The position numbers were made by a program, and so were the translations under genes. The notes beneath the pieces were generated by a model that saw only the letters and a list, made by a program, of their open reading frames with translations, made no database searches and was not told where the DNA came from. From Drosophila persimilis (taxonomy: Eukaryota; Arthropoda; Insecta; Diptera; Drosophilidae), in NCBI RefSeq assembly GCF_003286085.1, contig NW_020825294.1, positions 5,394,001 to 5,458,000 of the forward strand: 64,000 nt of DNA, in the 5' to 3' direction. This document shows positions 35,996-48,964 of this stretch, one piece after another; position 1 is the stretch's first letter; the number at the start of each line of letters is the position of its first letter.

Positions 35996-38900
35996 ATTCT
36001 CGATGTATTTATTGTCGTTGTCTGCCATTTCTTCTGTGTCAAAGCTTGTGTTTTATAGAAAATAAATTTAAAATTATTTAACACCCTACTCTAGAGGGTA
36101 TCTGATGCCTCGACCCCCCCGGAGTCAGTGCCTAGCTCTTGGTTCCTTTTTCGTTTGTCATTCTGCAGTGGTGCAGCGCGCATGTAACTGTCAAAGTTTT
36201 TCGGGCGGAGGCAACAACAGTAGCCAGAGCCTGAGTAGATATATCAATGTGTTGTTGTAGATTTTACCAGCACCAGCACCATCTCCCTCTTACACTCTCC
36301 ATCCCTGTCTGTCTCGCATGTGTGGCTCTTATGTGACATTGTTTACCTTTGGAAAAAGCAAGAAAAATGATTTACGATTTGAGTTTTGCGCGCATGGAAA
36401 ACAATGTCATTTTATTTTGGCACTAGACAGGGATAACGAGTACAAAAAAAGGGGGGGATAAGAAAACTGCAACATGGCGAAAGCGCAATGAAAAGCTTTG
36501 GGGAAAACGTGACCACATGGCGGATGAGTAACGCGCTGGAATATAGGGGCTAATAGTGTCAGGGCGTGCTCATCGAAGGTTAGAGGAACAATAAGATACG
36601 CGAAAGACCACCGTTTTATAGGGTTATCCTGGAAATTCTCCTTAATTTTGTTTCCCTATTTTTCCATCTGCCCCCACAAAAATACGGCACTTTTAAAGGC
36701 CACAACGCAGTGCGAGAGTTGGGGACGACACAGTTGTTTACACACAACATTTCCAGTGACAAAACCGCATTCGAGCCACATGCCCCCCTCCCCTAAATGC
36801 ATTACGACAATTCCAGAAAAACCGCACAAAACTAGAACTGAACAATGCAACATGCAATGGAAAGGCCAGAAACAACAACCAACTCTCGCAAAATGTGGAC
36901 AAAAGACAATAGACATGACCACAGAGAATGTTCATCAGCTTCATTAAAGTCCAAAATTCGTGTGCGAAAATGTCATTCTGTCATTGTGCATTAATTTGTG
37001 GAATTTTTCAAGTTTACGTTTCTATGGAAGAATGGAATATTTGTCATTCATTTTCGTTAATGAGGTTTACAAAATAAGCCCTTTTTAATGGGCACACAGG
37101 GGCTTGGGTTGCTGATTTATTGTTATGTCACGGGTTTATTGACATTGGAAGCCAGCGAAGAGAAGGAAATATTGCCGAATGGGATGCCAAATCGATACAT
37201 AAAAAGTCCCTTTTTAAATGCAGTTCTAATGACTTGCTTCAGTGATTGAAAGCTGTATAAATAAATCTATGTTTTATGTGGTTCAATATTCTGTTCGTAA
37301 ATCCTTGAGATGTTCCTCGAATGTTTCAAAACCCCTCATTTATACTCAAAAAGATATAATTTTGTCTTTAAATTGCACGGAGAATATCTTGTTCGCGAAA
37401 TCATGTGATTATCCATAATTTAAGCAAATACCATTACCTTTTCTGTAATCAAATTGGCTTCTAGAGTTTCGCCATCAATAATAACAAGGATACCAACGGC
37501 CATCCGACCATCCGACCATCGACCGAATTACGTTCTCCTGACTTTGATGGATGTGCCGTGTGCTGTGTGGAGTGTGGATTGCGGATTGTATTTGGTTTCC
37601 AGTTCACATGGCCGCAATTCCATTAACTGAAGCCATTTTCTTTGACCACAACAAATTGCGCATACGCCATGTTGCACCTGTCCAACCGAGGCGTTGCTGC
37701 CGCTGCTGGTAATATTTCTCATCTTATTCAAAATGCATAGCAAGGGGCAAGGGGCAAGGTGCAAGGCGCATGTTGCAAGGTTGGTGGTAATGGCAGGGAA
37801 ACAACATGCTTTCAAATCAATTGGAAATGCAATTTACAAAATTGATTGGGGACGAAAATGAAGAAAGAAATGTTGATGGTGTATGAAATGAAGACGGCGA
37901 TGGGTATGGCGATGGGTATCTGGATTGGTGGACGACTGGATGGATGGATGGATGGATGTTCTATAGAAATGCCGTGGGGCATAACAACTTGTGTTGCAGC
38001 AAGCGATTTACATTTTAAATTTGTGTAGCTTCGAATGTCCTTCTGCCTCGTCTTTCGTCCTCTTTGGTGAATTGCATAAACTGCATTTGCAGTGCCAAAG
38101 AAAATAGAGAGATGTACGACTAGTGCCACGTATCTGTGTATCTCGAGTTTGCACACTTGATAAATGTCGTCCTCGTTCGCGACTCGTCTTGGTAGCTCTT
38201 CCTTTTGGTGTTGGTCCTAGTCCTGGCTCTGGCTCCCTGGAGCATAATAAATTATGCCCAAAATGCTTTTTACATACCAAATACGTTATTTCTTCGAGAA
38301 TTTCTGTTGCTTTTAAGCAAGAAATTGCTGTAAGTCTACAGCAAATGAAGAAAGCAAATAAAATGCGTTTTTCCTGGTGTTAAATGGGAAAAGTTTTCCC
38401 AGTTATTCAACAAATAATGGCGCGCCCATTCCTTTACGAAATATCTCTCAATTTGTAGCTGTGCAACTCAGTCTTTTGTTCAATAATTAGCTGCTTATAC
38501 TCTTAGTGGCATTCCTAGTCTAGGCTCACGTAATCCTCTTAGATTTTGAGCCAGCTCCAATCCGCTTTGCCACACGTGCCACACACATAAACTTGGAGCC
38601 TAGTGCCGTCAAAAACTTAATTACAACATTAAACGAATCGTAAATTCAAGAAACGACACGGCACTTGAGGAATTTTCCCTTTTTTTTAAGGTCCTGTTTA
38701 TGCAAAACAAATTAGAATGGAAAAACCTGAGGGTTTTTCGTTTTTCTTTCAAGGAAAATCCACCTTTGGCAGACGGTTTTTCCCCCGAGGAGATTTTTAA
38801 TCGAAGCCCAGAAGTAGGCAATAATTTTTGCCTTTCAACTTTTGCAGATTTTCCCCATTTATTTCTAGACATTTTCCCTGTATCACAGCATGTGTTAGCC

Positions 38901-41582
38901 CCTAACTGCTGCCACTTGAAACTAGTCAAGATGCACATAAATTAGATACCAACTAAATCTCCAGTCTGGACAGAAACCGACAGTCTCCACTGCAGAATAT
39001 ATATAGCTCCATGGGGACATTAATTGTCTGGCCGGGCTGACAGTGCAAGGAGAAGCTGGTAAGGGTAGAGTAAGGGGAAAGGGAAGAGCCATCTGTCTGT
39101 AGGCTCTATAAAAATGATTTAATTTTACGCACGCCTACGGCCGCCTCTTGGAAAATAGAATTCATTAAAAAAAAGGAACAACAAATGGAGGCCTAGGCAA
39201 AGGCACAGCTTGTGTCCGCACATCGGCAAGATATTAAAAATGTTATATGCCAGACAATTTGGAAATTTATTGACAACACAGACGACGTCGCAGTGTCGCA
39301 AAAAATGTTTCACCAGATGCGCATTTTTTATTGCGCAGCGAAGTATGCAAAGAATTATATTCCTCTATCTAATTGGGAATTTTTCTCGGGCTCTCAAAAG
39401 TATGCACCACTTTTTGGCACTGGAATTAAGAATTTGAATACTCTGAATAGGAACGAACATACTCTTATTCATATTCAACGATTAGGTGAAAACACGGCAT
39501 CCCCCTTGGGAGGGCTAAATGCCCATTGTGCTACCGCTGGATCTTAGGAGGCCTTAAGAGGTCTTGTCCTTGTCCTTGGTCGTAGGCCCAAACACTTGGT
39601 GCAGTTTAAAGCCCCTGCCCTCCGGTGACTGTTGATAAATAAAATCGTATAGTCCTGGGGATATTCATACATTTTCCGTTGGTTAGATTAAGAAATTATA
39701 AATCCCCAAGCGAAGAATATATACATATTTCATACATACTGGTTTTTTGTGGAATTCACAGGAACGTAGACTTAATTTGAGTTGATGTATATTTTATTCG
39801 TTTGGTGAGAACTAAAAATATATTAAAACGGTGCCGTTAGTGATAAAGTTACGACTGGTTTTTTGTATATTTTTAAAACTTAAAACTTAAAAAATATAAC
39901 AAAATCCGAACCACTCATTTGTTGGAGTCGATGACTCGCCATGATTCAAAAATCTCCCATTTGTACATAAAAACTAAAAAATATAACAAAATCAGTTGCT
40001 GGAGTCTGTGTTGGTTTTGAAGAATACTCGCAATGATTCCATAATTTCTCATAGTTCCAGGAGTTTATTACGGACGGTACATTTGTACTCTTCAAGGGTC
40101 AAGAGTCTTGCGGGTCCTTCAGATGATGTGTTGAGTTGAGGCTCCTCTTAACGAGTTTTTTCCGCTTTTTCGCTATCGATGTTCAGGGATTGAAGAGTCT
40201 TTTACCAATACGGAAGGAGGAACAGGGAGTGCTGCTCTATCTCTTTCTCCCCTACCTCCAATAAGGACTGATCATTGACTAGACTATTCTGGGACGGCCT
40301 AAGTTCGGGTTCTGTTTGCTCAGTGGCTTAGGATTTGGCATAGAATTTTTTGAGCCACTGAACAACGAATATTACACTCCATAAGAGAATATATAACACT
40401 CATAAATGATGAAAAAATATCTAGAAAAATATATTTATAGTGCCAACAATTTTTAAAAGTCAAACCGCTATATCTTTTTAACCAACATACCGATTTATAT
40501 GAAGTAATTTTATTTTATATATATTGATTAATTTTTTATATAGCAAGAAAGTTTCTGGTTTCCATCACACGTTTTTAAAGGCCATTTATTAATTTTTTCA
40601 TGGCTCTAGGGTGGCTGCTAGTATTGGTATTTCCATCTTCCCCCTACTTCATTTGGTAATTTTTAGCTCAAGTATCCAGCAGATACTCTCAGTAGCGTGC
40701 ATCTGCTCCTCCTTTTTCCGCTGTCTTGCTGCTGGTGGGATAAACTGCTTAGTGCTCCTGATGGATACAAGCTAATGGCTTGTGAAAATGCTTTGTAGCC
40801 TTCGCTGTAAAATATATATGCGAGAGGGTGAAACAGGAACAACCTCGGAGCAAGAGGAGACCAGACAGGACTCAGGTTGATTGAGCTGTTTCGATCTGGA
40901 CGTAGGTGGCTGGTAAAAAGTCATTGGGGTAGTTCCATTTGCTGTCTGTCGTAAACCGAAAGGGTGCTTTCCTGCTGGAGTACCGTACCCAATGTATGTG
41001 CATATGTTTATGGAAGCCTTCCATGTGAGCCTGGCCCAGACCAGGTTTTGGCCACTTCAAGTGGTTTCTGGTTGTGTTTTTCAATATGCTTAAGTCTTAA
41101 ATCTAAGAGAAAATTTCTAGTGTTTGTTTAAATTTTAGTACGGAAATGTTTGTATACCCAAAACTGAGTGAAAATTTGGTAAAGTGCTTTATTTGATATG
41201 TGGAGAGGCATAAAATTTGATTAAAACTTGGGTTGAAAGAGATATATCAACATTGCTTACAGAATTTGAATTTTTTCAAGGGTTTAAGTATTTCTGCCTC
41301 ATTTAACCCTTTTGGGAGTAATTTCTTAGTAATAATATTCCCTCTTTTATTAATAGAAAGTCTGAATATCAAATAGAAAACCGCCAAAGCCAGCCCTCAG
41401 CAATAGAGAAATGAGGAAAATCATTCAATCAATGTTAAACCATTTCATCAATATTTTTGCCCGTTCTTTTCTTGCCTTTTCATAGCCTCGAGAGCGCCAC
41501 AAAATCGTTATTGATTGACGGCGGGGGGGCTGCTGGGCTGGGGCTATGGGTAATGCAAATTATGCATGCCACAAGCTTCTAC

Positions 41583-41866
41583 TCAAAGGGTATACTATAT
41601 ATGTTTAAGGGGTGTGTATAGAAGTCGCAAGTCAAGCCAAATCTGACTTCAAGTGGCGCCCCTTGCCTCGCGCTGAACACTATTAATATCCATGGAAAAA
41701 TGTACGAAAAGATGGCTTGCTTTTTGGGTTCGAAGCTGGAGATACCCTTAAAGAAGAAATTGCGATAATTTCTCTGGCATTTAATATGATATCCCATCTA
41801 TGGAAAGCTTGAAAGCAGTGGACGACTTTTGTTCTCAATCGTAACAACCCTTTCGAAAGGGTATAC
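41583..41866. repeat. Candidate transposon relic bounded by AGGGTATAC
   Basis: The left end has CTCAAAGGGTATACTATATA and the right end has the palindrome ACCCTTTCGAAAGGGT followed by ATAC. An internal GATACCCTTAAAG lies at about 41,741. Words of the type ACCCTTNCAGAGGGTA are common at or in old Drosophila interspersed elements. I cannot assign a family. Confidence 0.35.
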
Positions 41867-42649
41867 AAAATGCTAAAATTCTATGGTGACAGTGGGCGGT
41901 GCTGCTACCGCTTTATGGACAGACTATATATTAAATCCCAGTATATGGAGATCGATAAAATTTTATTTAGTTCCGTTGTGGTTCCGTTCTGCTTCGTTCC
42001 GTTCCGTTCCGTTCCCTTCTCGGTTCTCGGTTCTTCCGCTGACTTGTCAATGGGCAAAGGACATGCGTTTGCGCTTAACCTACATGCAGCTGGTGGTCTC
42101 GTTGTCGCTGTCGTTGTCGGTGGTGCCTGGTGGGATGGTGGTGGTATATCCTTCCCCCAACTATATCCTGCTCTACCCACCCTCACTCTCTCTGTGTGCC
42201 CGGCTTTCCCCTTCGTGTGCTGTATTCGTTTACTTACTTTCTTTCACTTTGTTGTGACAGTATTTATTTGTATTCCAATCGATGCGTATCGCCTCTTTTG
42301 TGTAGTTGTTTGTGCTGCCGGATTGTCGGTCCCCGGGCGCGGTAAAATATATATTGCCGTGACAAATATTGGATGCAGTGCACCAATTGGCCCTCGCACT
42401 TTTGTTTATAATCGAAGTTGCGATTTTTTCTTTTAAAGAAATTAAATTAAATGAATTCTACCCAAAGGTGGAAGGAAATTAAAGTTTTAGTTTGAGAAAT
42501 TACTTGGCTTCAACCTTATAAGACTTCCTATACATTGCATTGAAAAACAGTTGGAAAAACGTAAGTACTTCTGGAATGTTCGGTTGGAAAGGCAAGGGTT
42601 AACCAAAAATCAAAAGCCAAAAGGGTTCCATTTTCAGTGGAATTTATTT

Positions 42650-42945
42650 AAAATTAATTTTTTTTTATTATTTGATATAAATTATTTTTGTATTATTTAA
42701 TATTAATTATTTGTTTCTTATTTAATATTAATTTTTTTTTATTATTTAATATTAATTTTTTTTGTACTATTTAATATTATTATTTTTTTATTATTTAATA
42801 TTATTTTTTTTTTTATTATGTAATATTATTTTTTAAATATATAATAATTTGTTTTTAATATACTTTTTTATAGTAATTAATTTTTTTTTATTATTTAATA
42901 TTTTTTATTTATTATTTAATATTTTTTTTTGTATTCTTTGATATT
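42650..42945 (+). repeat. TTTTATTATTTAATATTAA tandem array
   Basis: About twelve diverged copies of a roughly 20-30-base unit made of ATTATTTAATATTA and a T-run of variable length. Dispersed repeat copy E begins right after it. Confidence 0.9.
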
Positions 42946-42994
42946 ATACTCGCTGACCCGATAGCCCATTTGCCGCAGCATTGAATTATGCGAA

Positions 42995-43142
42995 TACGTT
43001 CCATCTGACTCAATTTTTAATTTGATTTCATGACAATGGGGACATTCTCTGTCCACAGCACCAATCAGCACTTTCGGATGAGCGAATTATTCAATATTTG
43101 GCGCGCTCAATGCCGCCCGAAGAAACGAAGCGGATTGTAAAT
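42995..43142 (+). repeat. Dispersed repeat copy E
   Basis: CATCTGACTCAATTTTTAAT leads to ATGACAATGGGGACATTC, GTCCACAGCACCAATCAGCA, CTTTCGGATGAGCG, AATATTTGGCGCG and GAAGCGGATTGTAAATG. It follows directly after a long T-rich tandem array. Confidence 0.8.
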
Positions 43143-45018
43143 GCTTAATATTGAAAACCCAAATTCATTCAACAACTCATTTAATAAAGAGAAAAACCCA
43201 GCAATTTCGAAGAACACTTCTCGAATTCCACACAAATTCCCCCGCAAATTGTGCAATATGAAATTCCGCCATAACTTATTGATTAATCAGTAATATTTTA
43301 CTTTATTATCCTTTGCGCAACCCCCGGCAGAGGGGACTCGTCTCATATGGGGGGAAAAGGTTATAATGCAAATACCCACAACGCTCTTATCGGCCGCATT
43401 TAATTTCCCCGAGCAGCTGGCCCCAATCCCCCAGTTATCGTGTCATATTCCAATAATTATGGCCACATATGGTGCCATTGCCAGTGGCAGTGGGAAGTGG
43501 CAGGCCGGGACACTGGCATTGGAGCTGGCTGAGAAATGAACACAGTTTGTGCCACACACGCCTTTGGTGGAAACTTTTGTGCATTTTGCACTTGATAACA
43601 ATCGCTTCGGAGAGGGATGGGCTGGGCTCTAGGCTCCGGTGCTGTGAAAACTTTCACGCGAAAAAGTTCAAGGACACTCTCTACGGCATGGGTGTGGCAT
43701 CCACATTCCCGTCCTCTCTATATCCCCATTTTCATCCATTCATGCCGCCGAGGTTGAAACTTCGAGACGACGGCAGCGGCTTGGATCTCGGCTCTCGGCT
43801 CTTGGCGGCTTGTTTAACTTGTCTGTTGAAAATTGCATTTTCGATTAAGTCGGGGCCTGGCTCTGGGCTCTGTATAAACAGCCATCGAGTACATTTCATA
43901 TTGTGGCATGTAGCAAATTTAGATTGTGCAACCAACAGCCAAAAAAAAAAGAAGGAAACCCCAGAGATGAGGAAACTTTCTCGTGTCTGACTAAACGATG
44001 GTAAAGTTTCAAGTTTGATTGTTTGACAAGCATTTACCACATTAAATGAACTTTTTTTTGTAGAACAAAGAGTTGGAAATTGAATTGAGAGGATTTTGTT
44101 CAAGGCAGGAAAAAGGAGTGCCAGAATTAGTTCATTGGCAGTGTTTCCTTTGAGGCAGGTGGAGATCTCGTTAGGACTACAGATCCAGTCTCCCATTCCT
44201 TGCTGAGGACTTCCAATAGATTCCATTACATGTCTATAGCCGCCCCTGCAAAACGTGCGACACTTAACTCCAAATTAGGTCACATTCGCCGTCTGAAACT
44301 AAATCCCTTAATGCGAACTGGGAGCCTTATGTAACTGCCACTCCCTAATGGCATTACTTATCTATTACGAACCACACGGCTCCACGACTACCGCCTCCCC
44401 GTGTGCCCTCCCCTGTTCGTGCATAATTAGCCATCTCTGTGATTATATCCCCCTTGATGCTATAATTTCATTATAGCCGGGACCAGGACCACTACCAGGA
44501 CACTTTCCTACCCTTTGCCATTGCCATAAACGGCTCGATGTTGCCATAAAACTCCTGCTGTTATGGCTGACTCTTTTTTTTTTTCTGATTTGATTAAACT
44601 GCAATTAGCTTTGGGCAGGGACCAACCCTCCAGCCGAGACAACAGAGTGAAATGGAGCTGCATAATGTCCGATGACATCAGCCAAAAGGGCAAAGAAACC
44701 CCACCCTGGCGCTGGTTGAAAGTGCGTTGAACTGCTGCCAAGTGGGCGACTGGGAAACGCCCCACTGAACTACTTTGGCCACACGGCAGCTACTGCCAAA
44801 AAGTCAAAGCACGTGCAGGATGTACCAGGATGGATGCCGGGACCCGGCTGGCGCCAGTAAGAAGCACTACACTGTACAAAACGGTGGTTAGGAATGGAAT
44901 AAGAAGCAAATAAGAGAACTGAAGGGCCCTGCTGACCCGCAAAACCCTCATTTGACGCAGTATTGTGAACTATTTCTTTGCTTCAAGCAATGCCACTTCT
45001 TCTGTCGAATTCTTTGTT

Positions 45019-45085
45019 CTTAGGACCAATCAGCACTTTCGGATGAGCGGGATATTCAATATTTTCGCTCTAAAATCCCGAGTAG
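45019..45085 (+). repeat. Dispersed repeat copy F
   Basis: Contains TAGGACCAATCAGCACTTTC, GGATGAGCGGGATATTCAAT and ATTTTCGCTC. It is a short copy about 420 bases before the large coding exon. Confidence 0.75.
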
Positions 45086-45509
45086 CCACCATTTATAGTG
45101 GGGGGAAGGTGGAAATGCAGCCCCATTGCATAGATCTTTGTGACAGGGGAAAGTGACGTGGATTTGCTGAGTAAATGTCCCATAAGCGAACTGATATCAA
45201 GTGAAACGAATGACATGCACAGAAATCATGTAGTGCTGGTACTTTATCGATGATTAAGGGAGTTAATCCATCCATTTGACCTTTTCCCTAACCACATCCA
45301 TAAAAGTACAAGTTCTACTATTTTTTAAAGGCCAATTTTTCCCAGTGTATCCACGCAATTTATGCGCAGAGTCATCCGGTTTTCGGGGGATAGAAAAACA
45401 GTCGGGGAAAGTGTTTGCCCTGACAGCTGAAATAATTTGCATACTTTTCAAGAATCCTTCGAGATTGCCAAACTTAATTACATTTCTCTCTTTCTTATGG
45501 TCCTGGCAG

Positions 45510-48500
45510 GATCCGGCCACATCACGTATACCCCGCCTGGACGGCCATTCCCGGATACCACAGCCGGGAAGCTTTGGCCTCGCACCGAACACCACCTCAC
45601 ACATACGACCGCCGACGAGCACTGGCGGCGCCCTGAAGGCCACGCAGATCTTTCGCACCCCAGCACTGGCGCCGGCAGCGGCCAGACCGCGTCCCGCCAG
45701 CGTCCACACGGCAGCGTCGAGTGGAGGAGCCGCCGGGCCGCTCAGGGATCTGGGGAGCAGCCTCAAGAAGAGCGCCAGCGGCGAGAGGATCAACAATGCC
45801 GTGAGTCTGCTCAGCAAGCGGACCACCACGGTGCTGAAGAAATACTTTGGCACCACCAGCAACGGAATGATCAGGAGCAGCTCTCGAGGGGAATCGCCAG
45901 TTCCAGCCGCAACAAATTTGCAAGCAAAGCACACGCCGATGACGAGCTCTTTGCCCGTGACGCCCATGCCGGGCGGGAAGCGGGGCATGGTCAGCAGCCA
46001 GCAGCTGACCAGCAGCACGCCCATGCCCCTGCTGCGGTCCGAGACGTTCGTCTGCGACGAGGAGGAGGAGAAGAGCCTCAATCTGACACGATTGGAGAGC
46101 ACACGGCTCTCCAGTCTGGGATTCGGTCAAACTTTGGGCCTTGATTCGCCTGGAGATGCCAATGCCACGCAGGTCCTGGCCAGAGATGCCACGCGAATCC
46201 TCAAGGATGCGCCCAAAACAATGCTGGATCAGGCCCATCAGGTGATGAAGGGTTTCAGCACCAAGATGAGCTCCTTGGGCTCCCCCATAGCGCCGCCCAT
46301 AGATGCCACCCAGACGATTGTGTCGCCGACTCTTTCCCCAGGATTTGGCGTAACGATGCATGTGATGAGTCACGATTCGGTGGCAGCCAATGCCACCCAC
46401 ACAATCAACGCCTCCTCCCAGATGCTGGGCAGGACTATGCCGGTGATCCAGGACTCCAAGGACTCCACCGGAATGGGAAATCTCACCAAAACGATCGATT
46501 CCCCGGGAGATGTCACCAAGTTTATTGCCAATGGAGGAAATCTAACGCAGAGCATGGACCAGTTGCCGCTGCTGGAGCACATGTCCATGCCATCGGGATT
46601 GGATGCGGTGGTGGCCGCCAGTGACAAGGGCAGGGGCAGGGGCACGGGCAAGGGCAGGCCAGAGACCGAGCTGGACGACACGCTGGACGTGACGCTGACG
46701 CCTCTGGCGCCGGACAAGACCAACATGAAGCTGCCACTGAACTCCACGCTGAACACGGAGCGCCTGCTGGATCTCAGTGGGCTCCAGTCGCCGGCCCGAC
46801 ACATCCAATTGTTGAATCTGACGCGGGAATTCATGGAGGCCACGCCGCACAGGCATGCCACGCAGACGGGACGCCGCTCCATGGGCCACGGACACACGCT
46901 GCTGTGCCTCTCGCCCCAGTCGGCGGCGACCACGCCGCACGGGCTGCGGCTGGGCATGGGCCAGCAGACGCCACAGCCGGTGCACCTGCTGTCGCCGCTG
47001 CTGAAGCAGGCGCAGAGCGAAATGGTGCTGCCGACGCGTACGCCCGATGCGGATACCGTCCTCGAGCGGCACGGGACGCTGGAGAACACCCTGACGTCGT
47101 CCCAGAGCCGCACGCGCTACAGCTTTAGCCTGGATCTGCCGGACTCCACGCTGGACTGCTCCTTCGAGCTGGTGGACAACTCGTTCTCCTCCTCGCAGCA
47201 GCAGTTGCAGCAGCTGCAGCAGCAGCTCCTCAAGAAGCAGAGCTCCTTCGAAATGGACGAGAGCCTGGGCATCCTCACGCCCGACCAAATGAAGGACTTC
47301 CTCGACTCGCCGCAACACAACAATCTCATCCACAACATGGAGCTGCAGCTGGCCGCAGGCGGTCACCGGCTGCACCATCCCAACATGCAGCAGTTGCGCA
47401 TGGAGCAGACCCCCTCCCCGGAGGAGCTGCCCCTCGATCCCGTCGAGATCAAAACGGAGATTGTGAAGCAGGTGGAGGCCTGCCCCCAGCCGCCAGCCGG
47501 CCAGGCGTCGTGCCCCACCTCGGGGCAGTCGAAGCTGAGCAACAGCTTCATCACGAGCGTCACGAGTGTGACCAGCCTGGACACGGGCTACCAGGGCGAT
47601 GGGGAAATGTCCCGTCCAGCCTCGCGCGGCGCCTCCGATCACTCGCCCAGCAACGGCCCGCATTTGGGGCGCGTGAGCCGCCAGCCCAGCTTTCCGCCAC
47701 CCATCCCAGCGGCAGCCGCAGCTCCGGCAGCGCCCATGCGGCGTCAGGACCCCATGACGGACTCTGACTTCTTCACCGAATCCGATGCGGACGATGTGCT
47801 CCAGCGGGGCGATCGACGGGCCCAGGTGATCGACGGACAGCTGTACGGACCCACCATGCAGCCGAGTGCCTCCGTCCCGCAGATGGAGGACTCCTGCATG
47901 GAGTCCTCGGGGATTTTCACTGATGTGGAGAATCGCTGCGACGAGGAGATGCGCCAGCCAGAGCTGGAGGTGGATCCCGAACCGGACCCGGATGTGGATA
48001 TGTCGCCGGATGACTCCACGCAAACAATGCGCAAGGCGGGAGGGGGAGTTCAAGGCCAGCAGTCGCAACAGCAGCAGCAGCGACCCCCCAGCAGCTGTCT
48101 CTCTTCCTCGTCGGCGGCCACAACGCTCTCGAATCGAACCTCGTACTGCAGCGTCGATGGGGGGAGCACGAAGAGCTTTGCCGACGAAGCTTTCGCGCCG
48201 ACGGCGGCGAGTGCCGGCGGCAGCGACTGCTGCCGATCGTCGCTGGCGCTTTCAGTTCAGCCGACAGCGTCGCCGCGTCCACACGCCTCACTGTCGTCGC
48301 TCTGCACCGTCGAGACCTATCGCGGCTCCGTGTCCGCCTCCTCCAGTTCGTCGATCGCCTCGCCCAAGTCGTGCAAAGCCCTCCTGACCACAACAAAAGC
48401 CGCAAGATCCACCACCAGCCCATCGACGGGCACCCCCCCTCGCAGCTCCAAGTCGCCGCGCAGCTCCAAATCGCATACGCCCAATAAATGGGATGCCGTT

Positions 48501-48964
48501 ATGAATAAGATCGCCAGCAACAAGCCGTTGATCAAAACCAACTACAATGATGTGAAATCGAAAGTGTCCAGCACCCGCGCCGCCGCCATGGCTGGGCAGG
48601 GCCAGATCTCTGCCCCCGGCTCCACTCCCGCTCAGGGCTCCTCGAACTCTGTGTCCAAGGCCACCACGCCCAGTCCGCGGGGCAGTCCTAGTGTCAGTGC
48701 CAGGCGTTCGCCCTCGACCACCCCCAAGGTCGTCGCGCCACGCCACCCGCCCCTCGTTGTCAAGAGGAGCAGCAGCAGCAGCAACTCCACCTCCACCTCG
48801 AAGACGGCGGCCACACCATCACCGCCACCGTCAACGCGGCAGCCACAGGATAAAGGCTCAGTTGGCAACGGCGCTGCTGGTGTCGGCACACGGTCTAGCT
48901 CCAAGTCCCCCACGTCACCCACATCGCCGCCGACCAAGAGATTGCAGTCGACGCTTATCAATCG
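45510..48964 (+). CDS. Large coding exon of an SxIP- and LC8-motif, Ser/Pro-rich protein
   Basis: I do not recognise a gene name. The exon encodes about 1152 residues in one frame and ends in the donor CG followed by GTAAGT, so the protein continues. Numbering assumes a Met-Ala-Lys start. Two EB1-type SxIP motifs lie at 8-11 and 17-20 (TSRIPR, HSRIPQ). Seven degenerate (N/D)xT repeats follow at about 220-350 (such as ATQVL, ATQTI, LTKTI). Three TQT motifs of the LC8 dynein light chain type are at 268-272 (DATQT), 452-456 (HATQT) and 838-842 (DSTQT). Short Gln runs lie near nt 47,191-47,240 and 48,055-48,083. A conserved-looking block at about 997-1028 starts WDAVMNKI and includes NDVKSKVSS, amid Ser/Pro/Lys-rich sequence. 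No membrane segment or enzyme domain is visible. A cytoplasmic microtubule plus-end or cortical adaptor is inferred; a MTUS-like or other coiled-coil protein is possible if a coiled coil follows downstream. The frame open upstream to an ATG at 45,276 is intronic. Confidence 0.85.

Larger units (their letters stand above)
19365..45509 (+). other. Very large first intron (inferred)
   Basis: Across 26.1 kb I find no exon, RNA gene or intact transposon that I can support. The content is AT-rich unique DNA with patches of simple repeats, AT tandem arrays (listed separately), and six copies of a dispersed repeat with core CACTTTCGGATGAGCG. GC-richer patches at 20.3-20.5, 24.3-24.9, 28.9-29.5, 31.1-31.3, 42.0-42.3 and 43.4-43.9 kb could be enhancers. 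Its border at 45,509 is a good acceptor (TTTCTCTCTTTCTTATGGTC then CTGGCAG). The left border depends on the three-codon exon proposal. Confidence 0.45.

Noticed and set aside
45276..45509. N-terminal extension of the large frame from an ATG at 45,276
   Set aside because: These 78 codons are intron-like in composition, and a good splice acceptor ends exactly where coding character begins.
46542..48068. 508-codon open frame antisense to the large exon
   Set aside because: Shadow of a GC-rich coding exon; no recognisable protein features.
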